Of a stretch of 64,000 nt of DNA, positions 36,397 through 48,300 are shown piece by piece. The stretch is taken from NCBI GenBank assembly GCA_963978905.1, contig OZ022261.1, forward strand, positions 36,254,102-36,318,101. Direction: 5' to 3'. The stretch comes from Trichostrongylus colubriformis. Its lineage: Eukaryota > Nematoda > Chromadorea > Rhabditida > Trichostrongylidae. The notes beneath the pieces were generated by a model, which worked only from the letters and a program-made list of their open reading frames with translations, ran no database searches and was not told the DNA's origin. Position 1 is the stretch's first letter. Each line of letters starts with the position of its first letter. The translations under genes and the position numbers were made by a program.

Positions 36397-39300
36397 GTGA
36401 GTTCTGATGCAATTTTTAGACGTTTTTTTTGTCATTTTATTTTATTCTTTTGATGATACCCAATATCACCTTGCCATCCGTTTACTTATGATTTCATGTA
36501 TTATCCCAACCACTCCATACCCACCTTTCTTCCCAGAAAAGGGCCGGAGTGGAGGTCATGTCGGTATTTATCACTAATGAAAACGCTTTATAACTCTATA
36601 TCACTGCTTTTCTTGAAGATGCTATCCTCTTCCACGTTCACGTTTACTTCGGCAGGTGCTGCTACTCTCATAATATTAGAAGAATACTCCATAATCACCA
36701 CACGATCCGCAGCTGAGCCTCCTCGCATTGTCCTGCCTTTTGTATTTCCTTTTTTATTTTTTTATGTTTCCTTTTTTATTTTTTTTTACTTTTGTCTGAG
36801 CGAAGAGTCAGAAGCCATATACCTTGATCGTTCTAGTTTCGTTTATTCAGTTCTTGAATAAAAAGAGAATAGCATCGATTTATCCCAGGAATTTGACACA
36901 GTAGCCTGCCGCATTTTATTTTATATAATTTTTAGGCATTCGCAGAGATCGACAAAGTGGTATAGGGGATGATGACAGTAATTTGGAAATTTCACCGGAA
37001 ATCAGGTCCGTTTCTGATGTCAGCTTTTAGGGTAATTCCAGTTTTTCTTCTCCGATGAAATTTCATTTATTTTATTTCAACAATTCTTTTCATCCATTTG
37101 TGAGGCTTCACCCGTTAGCCGCCCTTATTCATCAGACCATTGGCCTTTTTTAACGTTCACCCTCCGTCCACTATTTGTAAGGTGCTATCTAGACTCAGGC
37201 TGCCCTAATACCGTTCCCTTCAATGGACATCGCAAATCAGCAGGCGAAGCAACTAACCCCATTTTCTACTGCTAGCGACGACTTTTGCCTCTTTTTGTAA
37301 GATTTTTTTTAAAGTGCTTGGAGAAGTTTCTTGCCGAGAACAAGGCCCATTCTCTTTGGCGTAGTGGTAACAATGACCTGGACCAAAATCACCTGTGACA
37401 CTGTCGTACCCGTCCAATAAAGTAAATCAAGTCGCTTTCCCAATGTGAAAGTTCGGGTGTAAAATGACTTGGTAAAAAACTCGGGAGGACGTCCCTGCCT
37501 TCCCACGATTGAGTACGTGCATTCGAGCCCTGGTCATCATTGAAGTGGTAAGGCAACCAAGAGAGCCAGCCATAAGCAGAGCTCCGCCCTTCACAGCTAC
37601 TCGACCATCGGAAACCGTACTACCAAGATTTATCCACGCGAGGCTGCCAGAAAAACCCCGAGGCTCGCCACATAAAATTATAGTCAACACTTTGCAGAAG
37701 GATCAATCTGAATCTTTTTGATATTCTATGCTCATACTTGAGCGAAACCTTGTTAAGGAACTTTATTTGACCCTGCTCTAAATTTTTGCTTCTTTATAAT
37801 CATCTAGAACTTCTCATAATGGACTTTCAGGACGGAAGGAAGTGATGACTCTTCCGAAGACCTTGTAGAACCAACAGGTACGGTTGGTTACGAGCTGGCT
37901 ACCTACTAACCTTCCACTTCACATAAATTTTTTATTCAATTGATTTTCTTCATTTATGATGGACATCTCATAATCTGTAATTTTAGCTGATGATGAGGAC
38001 ATAGAAGATGATGATGAACCGTTGGAAGATCAGCTATTTGCGGGTCTACGGAGAAAAATCGAAAACAACATAAAACGGGTTAAAAAATATGTCGAGGTAC
38101 ATTTACACGATTCCTTAGTGCCAATGTATTACTGTGTCCTTATGATGAAAAGTAAGGAGTTGTATGCAACTCTGTGACTCGGAGCGAATCTTGATTAACA
38201 GTGCCCTAAGCTAGGCTTATACACCTATGAAATGCTGTAGAAGGACGGAAAGGGCCACCATAGTGAATATGACTAGCGTTCTGCACTTCAGCTCAGGCTA
38301 GTGGCCCACATTAAGGTTTGCGGTTAGGTCACTTTAGAACTACTTGGCACCGTGTGTGGTGGCTCTGCGCCTCGTTTTAGGCGAAGGACAGGGAATCGCT
38401 ATAGGACCCATCTATGCATGGCGCTCCTGGCTCACACACCGCATAATTGAGTCCTGAATTGAATACGATACACACCTCATTAAGCTGTACGCTCATAACC
38501 AGTGCCTGAAGGCACCGGGGGGGGAGGGGTATGGGAAAAATAAGAACTGTGGTACATTTACTCCGGAAACGAACCTTCTACTGCAGAAGAGATTATGTAT
38601 GGCAAAACACGCATTCAAAAGGCGCGGCTCGGTGTCTTATCACGACCCCGCAGCACGTGGTGTTGTGCTGCACTCCTGCAGCCGGGCGAGTTGCCGGCGA
38701 GAACGGGACAACGTTCGCGGCCTGTTGATTTAGCCTCTCCGCCCGTCTGCAGTCAGCTTTCGGCTAGTGACGCAGAGAGGCGCGAAAGCGAAAGGGGGTG
38801 TTTGGGCTCCTATTTTCCAGATTGTCTCGTTTTGCCTCGTTCTTTCTCTACTGTCTCATTGCTGCGTACCACTGCTTTCAAATTTCGTAGTCTGCCGACT
38901 TTATCCCTTCCGATTTCTTAAAGCGAAAACACCCATATCGCAAACAGCAACATGGAAACAAGAGAACAGTAGATTTTGTTTTATTTTCTTCCGAGTCGTA
39001 TTCAACCGTCAAACTTTTACAATCGTGCAGGATAAAGAAACGGTTCACGATGTTCAAAATGAAAAAGACGATGAAGAACCACAACTTCCACAAAAGCGGA
39101 CGAAGCGAAGGAAACAGAAAGAGCTTCGCGTCAAAGTGGAAACGACAACACAGACAGCACAGGTAGATAATTTTTGACAAGCGACTATCGTTGCCCTTTA
39201 TTAGTCTGCGAGTTCTGTAGATGATTCAGTTTACATGTTTTACTTTTTTGATTTATTCTGTTCTATAATAGTTGGTTTATATCCTGGTAAATCGCTTATA

Positions 39301-42300
39301 GGGGTGATATGAAGAAGCTGAACAAGCATGGGTTTGATTTTCAGAAAGTATATGTTCTCTAACATTTCTCCAGCAGCCAAACTTCTATAATTACAGCGTC
39401 GCAAACAGCATGTCAAGAGACGTGTGATAGAGGAACAAGTCGAAGATGAACAGGATGAAGATGACGTTGAGTTGGACAATGACGAGGAGGAGGAACCGAA
39501 AAGTGAACTTCCTAAACAAGAAGTAAGGTTGCCTTGAATCACATCCACTTGAGAATAACCGATTGGGGCCCTACATGTTGCAGACGTTTTTGATTGATCG
39601 GTTGTGTACTGTAACAAATCGAGGGTGTTCGTCCCAGGCATGGCCCATTGATGCCCTGCCTGTGAATCGTTGCCGCTTCACATTCCCTCAGCAACATGCG
39701 GTATCCGTGCTAACTATTATAATAGTGTCCAAAGATGTTGTAACAGTAATTTCAAGATTACAGTGGGGAACATATGATCGTGATCACGAATGACGGGTAA
39801 TACTATTAATGGCAGCTAAGCTGACTTATATTTAATGGTGAAATGAACATGATGCATCGGGGTGTGTATCATAAAGACAGAAAACTTGCTGGTCGTGTCT
39901 AGCGTGTAACGCGATGCGCGCGAGTTAGGGGCGCCGTATGCAGTTGGATCCTCAATCGACTCCCGTACTCTGCGCCTGAGTAAGGCGTAGGACAACACAG
40001 CATAGGAAAAGCAAGACTTTCTTTTGTCTGAGACTCATTGACTGGTACCGGCTTGACTATGGGCGAAAAGCTGGGTTAAATCACTCACTCCCGGGACCTT
40101 CAACCCTTTTTCAAAAAATTTCCAAAATCCAACGAAATAGACATTGTGGTGTTATTGTCTAGGTACATTCATTATCTCTCTCCTTAAAGCCGAGCATAAA
40201 AATGAGAAAGTAGTCCTCCTTCTACTTCCACGCCTAATTCTGATTTTTTGTCATAATATTCTACTTTTCTCTCTCATCTATTTTCACACTGCACTTGTTT
40301 TTTAATAGGCGATGTGATAACCTACTTTGTATTTGTTTATTAAGTCATGTATTTTAATTCATGTGATTCCCCCAGCATCAATAGATAAATACATCCCAGG
40401 AGACCGAAGATGAAATTGCTGAATCCCCTAGCGAAGTTCGAGCTGACCATGAGGCAGAAGAAGTTGAAGCTGATATCGAGGATCAGCGACATCATCGACG
40501 GACGAAGCATAGCTTTCGGTAAGGCATGTTTGTTTCCAAATAAACAATAGTTTCGTGCAGCTGTGGTGAATAGTATATGGTACTATTCTCGGTACATGCA
40601 TATCAAAAATTGTTATTTGTTCGCGTATACGCCACGGTTTCTTACAGTTACTAATAGTAGCCCTTAACCTTGTTGGTAAACAAAGCAGAGAGCTAGGGAG
40701 CTTAAGTGCTATTGTTTTTGGAGAACCACACTGCTTGGGCCACAAAATTGTTATACCGTCTCACTACGGTGTGTATCGTTATTGATTCAGCACAACACCG
40801 CACAGCGTGTGGCGCGATGCGTGTGAGCTGGCGGCGCTGCTCGTAGTTGGGTCCTGAGGCGAGTAAGCCCAAAATAAAACGCTTGGCACGATAGTTGCCT
40901 CAGGATCCATCTGCAGAGGGCACACCTAGCTCGCACGCTGCGATGCTAAATTACGATACATAGCCTTGTGCCCAATCGCTACACCATGTGTTCATATAGC
41001 AGATGCAGCCCCACTGAAAAATGCAAAGAAAGCGTCCCTCAAGTTTCTTCTGTATCAACGGTCTCTTAGGCACCTCATGGCAGAATCCGTTCCGGAGCGT
41101 GAGTGCAAACGTAAGCATTGCCCTCCTTCTTACGGTGCTGGACCGAGAATTTCGTTGTTGAAGCGGAAAAACAAGGTGATCACTTGCGTTCCAATGACCT
41201 CGGCAGAAAGATGTATCCACCACTATTCATTACAATACAAACGTACTCTAAGGCTTCACGAGCTGAAACTGGAAACGATGAGGACCAGGAGAACAAAAAT
41301 GAAAATGATGAAGATGATGACGACGGAGATGACGATGATGACGATGAACTCAGCCCACCCCCTCAGATCAAACACAATGAGATTGGATTAAAGCAAAGGT
41401 GTGAATACTTTTTGACTGACGATTTTGCTTTATTTTTGCTTTCTTTTGTTTTACAGTTGCGTTTGCGTTCTACAAATTTTATTTTTGAGACAAACTGCTT
41501 AGATGAAAGTTCTGTCGTAATTATGCGAAAATGAGGCAATTAGTAGTTTCACCACAAATGAGAACTGCCAAGCAAATCGATTTTTGATGAGAATTGTAGT
41601 TATTTCCTCAAAGATAGGTTAATTTCGAAGCTTATTAATATTGAACGTCATTTTATTGTACTACACAGTGACGGTGCTTTTGCTGGGTTTTTTCCTCAAA
41701 CTAGGGAAGGTATTTTACTTCCCATGGAACTTTGAAATGAGACCCGGGGGGATCGGTAGAGCTTCGAACGCTGATTATAACTGTGAAAACCAAAATTGCT
41801 ATTGGGTTGGGGAATAAGTCACCGCCGTTTTTTTTCAACTCCGTTTTTCACATTGTTTCCTTCAACTTTCGAGAAAGCTTATATATGTTTTCGATAGAGC
41901 TTTTCTTGCTCTACAGAATGCTACTATCTGTTTTTTGATTTCTTCGACAACCTAATATTTATGAGGTTTGGAGGTAAAGTGAGCTGAAGGCAAAAAAGTG
42001 GCACTTGCGCACCTCATCTTTCTCGTCTGCCATCGAGACCAAAATATGTACGTGTATATGTTTTCGATAGAGCTTTTTCAGCTCTACAAAATAGTACCAC
42101 TCTTTATTCAAATCGTTCAAGTTTTTGCTGTTTTTAAAACTTACAAATGCAGTACTCGCAAAAGTGTGCTTTTTCGTTATCTCCTTTTCCTCGCCTACCA
42201 TCGAGATTGGAGAGGGTGTGCATATATGCATTCGATAGAGCTTTTTTTGCTCTACAAGATCACACCACTCTTCTTTTGTATCCTCTCACATTTTAGCATG

Positions 42301-45300
42301 TGGGAGTAAGTCTTCACGTGTTTTTCAATTCAAAATTGCGTAATGAAAACAAATTTTTTGGCAGATTGTTTTGTATACTTCGATGGAGCTCTTTTCGCTC
42401 TACAAGATATTGATTACCTTTTTTGTTCAAACTGATTTTTGACATTTTTTAGATCATTTAAAAGTCGACGAAATCGAGCATTTTTGTCACATGGTGTCGA
42501 AAATGCCCGATTTCGTCGACTTTTAAATGATCTAAAAAATGTCAAAAATCAGTTTGAACAAAAAAGGTAATCAATATCTTGTAGAGCGAAAAGAGCTCCA
42601 TCGAAGTATACAAAACAATCTGCCAAAAAATTTGTTTTCATTACGCAATTTTGAATTGAAAAACACGTGAAGACTTACTCCCACATGCTAAAATGTGAGA
42701 GGATACAAAAGAAGAGTGGTATGATCTTGTAGAGCAAAGAAAGCTCTATCGAATGCATATATGCACACCCTCTCCAATCTCGATGGTAGGCGAGGAAAAG
42801 GAGATAACGAAAAAGCACACTTTTGCGAGTACTGCATTTGTAAGTTTTAAAAACAGCAAAAACTTGAACGCTTTGAATAAAGAGTGGTACTATTTTGAAG
42901 AGCTGAAAAAGCTCTATCGAAAACATATACACATACATTTTTTGGTCTCGATGGCAGACGAGAAAGATGAGGTGCGCAAGTGCCACTTTTTTGCCTTCAG
43001 CTCACTTCACCTCCAAACCTCATAAATATTAGGTTGTCGAAGAAATCAAAAAACAGATAGTAGCATTCTGTAGAGCAAGAAAAGCTCTATCGAAAACATA
43101 TATAAGCTTTGTCGAAAGATGAAGGAAACAATGTGAAAAACGGAGTTGAAAAAACGGCGGGGACTTATTCCCCAACCCAATAAATGGCTCAAAGGTTGCC
43201 TGTGACACCTCTTCGGCGAGGCACTTTGCCATCAGACGGTTTGTCGAAGTGGCCATTTGCAATGAGACATATACCACTGTACGCGCTTTCAAATGCTGAT
43301 CTCATCTGTATTCAGAATCTGTCAAGCTATCACCTGAATGAAGTTATGAAGGTTTTTCTGAAAAAAAAAGAGTCATACCATTTCATGGTATGTTTGGGAG
43401 CCCATAGTGCGCGAGCCATACGTTTTCACGCAAAACCAGGGCGATTTTCGTGTTCAGGGAGTCAAATACCCTAAAGGAGAAGTTTTTAGCCGATTTGAGA
43501 TCTTGACCAAACTTCGGAAAAATGGATCGGCTATTGGCTGACACCCATTCAACAAAGGAGTAGTCGTTGACCTTTGCCCAGCAAATGCTCTTATTTGCGC
43601 TTGTTACGTGCGTTTAGTGTTATGGGCAAGTGTGATAGGTACGTTTAGGTTATCTTGTTCAGCTTGCAGGATTTTTTATGGAAGGAAACTCAAAAACCCC
43701 TATTTAACCCCTGGCCACCCCTAATTTTCCGAAGTTGGGCCAAAAACAGGATCCGGCTGGAAATTTGCACAGAGGGGTAATTCGACCCCCTACACGCGAA
43801 TATCATACAAGGAAACTTTTAGAAGTGAAAGAAAAGCACTTACTGAAACACAAAATGCAAAAGAAGCCGCACCGGCGGGAAGCAAACCCACGACCTCGCA
43901 CCTGCAGAACCGGGGCACTATCACTGAGCCACAGAGACCATCGTCGCCTCTCCACTAGTCATGCTGGTGACGAAGCGCCTCGCCATTGAGATGTCATAGG
44001 CAAGTCATAAGCAAACTTTGACCCCTCGTAACTCGCTTCAGAATGCCATTTAGCAATTTTGGTTTTCACAGTTATAATCAGCGTTTGAAGCTCTATCGAT
44101 CTCCCCGGGTCTCATTTCAAAGTTCCATGGGAAGTAAAATACCTTCCCTAGTAAGGTTCGCTCTCTATCCTCACAAAGGTCGGAGGCGAGGGTGCGGTGG
44201 GTGTGTATCCTCACGTCTGGGTTACGCACTGCGGCGTGAAGCCTGCGGCACGATGCGTGCAAGATAGACTGCCGTATCTGCGGTCTAATCTCCCTTCAAG
44301 ACCCAACCGTGAAACAAGCTCCTAGCTTGCGCGCATCGCGTCGCACGCTGCACGCCGCGTCCTGACGCAACGGTACACGCCAAGGGTGGAGTCGATGTCA
44401 AAATCATAGGTCGCAGTGGGACTTTCTACGATATACTTCCATCCATTTTTGTGACTATGGGTTCAAAACCGAAAGCAACAGCAATGAAACGAGAAAAATT
44501 CAAATTTATTCGGGAATTTTCATCATTCTGTAAAAATCCATTTGTTACTGTATGAATAAATGCGAGACTTTTTAAGGACCAGCGGACGAGAGGCATACAG
44601 ACGTCAAGCCATTACGAATCGTGATGATCATAAGAATCGAGATGCACTGGATCGAGCCGATAATCTCGTCGAAAAGGTGACGATGAAACGTACTAAGAAG
44701 AAAAGAAAACGTGATGATCTGTAGTATTAATAGTGGCGTACTGGTTTGATTTCCCACTTGACCACCAAAAGCCTCTTTCATTTGAGTGCCAATCGCATTC
44801 TCAAGCTCATTAGAGATGATTTCAACAGATTTCTAGCTACTTTTGGTTACAAACGTTTTTTCGAAGAGAAGATCGTAGTTTGGATATATACCCAATCGCT
44901 GGAGCGCTGTCAAATATTGATTTTACCGTTAAGGGGTATGAGCCATTAGGACCAAAACTCGCAGCGCAACGTCCTTCGCGAGGCGCGGGGCGTGCAAACT
45001 GAGGGCGCTGGCTACAGCTGGATCCTAAAGCGATTGACGTGTTCCACGCCTCATTTCAGGCGTAGTACACGGTAATTGCCTTAGAACCCAACTACATATG
45101 ACGCTTAACTTGCACCATCGCGTCACGTGCCACACGCGGCCACGCGATCTCTTGGTCTAATGGCCCACTGTTTAGTTATCACACTAGAAATTCCAGTTCG
45201 TGCTGCTAAAGATATACAGTATTGTTTATGTTTGTTTTGTTGTCTACTAACGTTTTTATTGTTTCTTTTACGCTTTACATGTGTGATTCGTGAACAGATC

Positions 45301-48300
45301 GTTGGCCAGCACTTTTTGCCTTCAATGTATGCACAAAAAATCACGGGTGACATGTTACATTTTTGAAGAGTCGTCAAGTGTCTATTAATAATTATGCCTT
45401 TGTTTGACGTGATCAATTTGTCGATTCGTTTGAAATATCTTCCTTTTTGTTTATTTTTTCGGTTTGAAGTGGCCTAATAAACAGTTTTGTTTGCTCTGTG
45501 CATAATCACGAAGTATATGGAAGATTGCCTAGACTGCGTACATACTCTGCGGTGGTGCTAGCGGCAGCGCGTAGCTGCGTCCACAGGCGGCGAGATAGCT
45601 CGGTACGAGTGGAGGCGCAGAGAAGCAGGGACGAAACAGCTACACGTTGCCGTGTCACCGCTGAGTATGGAAGGGGCTAAAGCATTTGCTCAGTTTGGAC
45701 TACCAAATTATGTGGAATCTCAGAAATCAGACTGGAGTCCCATGCTAAATCAATCGAAGGTCTCTTAGGCTCAGTGACATGGCTGACTGCATGGTTTTGC
45801 CCGAATATTTTTTGCATGCTTCGTAACCACAGCCAAACCATGAGAGTACGAGAGCCAGACTAAAAGTGATGATCACGGTGTGGCAGTCGGGATTCCGGTG
45901 GTTCCTCGTAAACGCTGATCGCGCAAGGCTGAATCTGTGTTGCAGCAGATGCCCTGGTGTGTTGCTTTTTTATGTCAATCCCTACTAACACTTTGCAGGA
46001 ATGGTTTAGTTGTTATGTCGTCATTATGTTGTACGATTATCATGGCGTGAACAATGAGTGCACGGACAAGGCGATTATGATGCCGCTGAATATATGCACG
46101 AGAATAGAGTTAGTGAGCAATCTAATATTATCGTGTAGATTTATGTATGCTCTGTGACACGCTGCGAAAGTTAGACTAAGATAGATCGCATATGTTTGGC
46201 AACTTCCCGCAGAACGAGCGTTTGCGCGGAGCTACACCAGTCATCATCGGTGCTCAGCCAGAGGGATAACGAAGGCCTTACCTATTAGGAGTGTTTAATT
46301 ACTAATGCGAATAGGCTCATTTAGCACTCGGAAATTGGAACGTACTTCAGTGGAAAATTTTAATTAGCTCATTTGCCAGGGATATACAGTAGCGCACAAA
46401 AGTATTCGTAAACACTTTTTTGTCATAACTTTTCTTCTACTTGACCAAATTAAGCAAAATTTCAATATGTGGGGCCTGAACCTATTGTCAACATTTCCTT
46501 CTACTTGAGTGCCGCCTGACTCTTTTCATGGTTTTTTACAAGAATTTACTACAAAACCACCGAAAAAAAGTAAAAGGCTTGGTCAAGAAAACCGGCTTTC
46601 TTTACAAAAACAAAATGAGCAAGCCTAGAGAACATCAATATTTTGTAGAAAGACCACGACTTTGATGATAGCTGCACAGCGGGACGGCATAGGGATGGCA
46701 TTCCAAAAACAAAAAAATTGCATTTAAACACGTAACTTACACCGCTGAGTGCCAAAATAGTATATTAAGTATGCAGTGTCTCCAAGTACAACATACTAAA
46801 ATTTCTCTTTGATCGGTCCAGTTGCAAAAAAGTTACAGATGAAAAACCCAAGTAAAAATCATTTGGCCGAAGACTTTTGAGCGCTACTATACATATTGCA
46901 ATGAAGAGCACGATAGCAGGCATATCGTACTTTTTCGCGGCTGAAGATATGTAAAAAGACTAATTTTATTACAACCAGCAGTTACCAGAAGCGATTATGA
47001 GGAATCTACCCTTTCTGCTAACTCAAATTAAAAAGTACCGCCTTTCCATGTTGCAGTAGAGAGGTTTTTCGCACCGCTTTCAATCGATTCGAAGGCGGCT
47101 GTTTCTAGACATCAGTATCTGCATCAATAATTCCATCGATTCATTGTATTTGAATAGTGATGCTTCCTACGATGAATGGCTATTCGTAGAAAGATGTTAA
47201 CCGCTGCACACAAAGTGATAGAAAGTAAAAGTAAAGCCACAAAGTAAAGCCAACGCATAAATGCGTAATAAATTTTGATTTTTGACTTTTGGGGATTTTT
47301 AATGATTCGCAACCCCCCCCCCCTGAGGATTAGGGTTACACCTATAACCCCTACTTTGTATCTTTTGTAATATTACCTAGTACGAAAGCTGAGTATTGAT
47401 GTCGTAATGAGCACACTAAGCTTAAAAGCGATCGAAAAATCGACGAAATTGGGCTGTTCCACTCACCACTACCACCACCGAACACCCCTAGAGAATGGAT
47501 TTTGATCTGCATTTTTTTTCAATTTGCGAATTTTTGACATTTTCCATCATTCAACCATATTTACTGAACATAACTGCCATAGATAACACAACAGAAGTTC
47601 ACACATGAATTTCTGATGTGACTGCCTAGTACTCCAGACCGATAAGACATCCCACTACAAGCCTTTGACTCCGAGCATGGAAGGTCATCCGGCAGGCCGA
47701 TCATTCAGTCAATGCATGCCGAAAAAACAGAGATTTCACGTTCTCGAGGGGTCGGCAAAAACGGGGGACTATCCATATTTGGACTAACGTGAGCATTCTG
47801 CCACGAAAATTCTTGAAGATGATTGTTCCCGTTAGAATACGCCACGCTGACGACTTTTTTCGATAGAGCAGGTTATAGAATTCTGGGAATTGTGCAGTTC
47901 AATGCAGTTATAGCTTATTTTACTGCTAAGACGCTCTCAGCCTTTGTTGAGAGATTTTTGCAGCAAATGTGCCTATTCGCATTCCTTTTCTGTAGTGAAT
48001 GTTATCAAATGGAATTCCAAATTGACTCTTCAGCCTGCAGGAGATTTTTAAGGTTCACCGACAGTATAACGTTACTGAATTAGTACTGAACGTAACGTGC
48101 AATAGCCAGCTGTAAGAAGAAAAAGAAATTTCAAGCCAAAATCTTGAAAGAAAAGAATGACCGAATATTTGATTCCTTTATTCCCTTCAGAGAGGCACCA
48201 CGCGCGCTGGCCTTTTACTGACAATTGAAGTAACATTTAAAGTGCGATCTGCTTTACAGTGGTTACTAAATGACAATACAATAAAGCAAACAATACAATG

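Larger units (their letters stand above)
41696..44152. repeat. Outer inverted repeat enclosing the palindrome
   Basis: Left arm 41696-41801 (actagggaaggtattttac, then catggaactttgaaatgaga and a gaaaaccaaaattgcta end) is the reverse complement of 44045-44152. The similarity resumes after the palindromic insertion at 43183 (aatggc, then gcctgtgacacctc against gcctatgacatctc on the other arm) and fades near 43240 / 43960. The structure is older than the palindrome because only the left arm carries the insertion. Confidence 0.8.

Noticed and set aside
38767..39177. 136-codon plus frame as a separate gene
   Set aside because: Its second half is the ASPH linker exon 39031-39162; the first half is repeat DNA read through an intron.
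41998..42986. Paired 90-103-codon frames on both strands
   Set aside because: They are the two arms of the palindromic element read in opposite directions and contain its sub-repeats, not separate genes.
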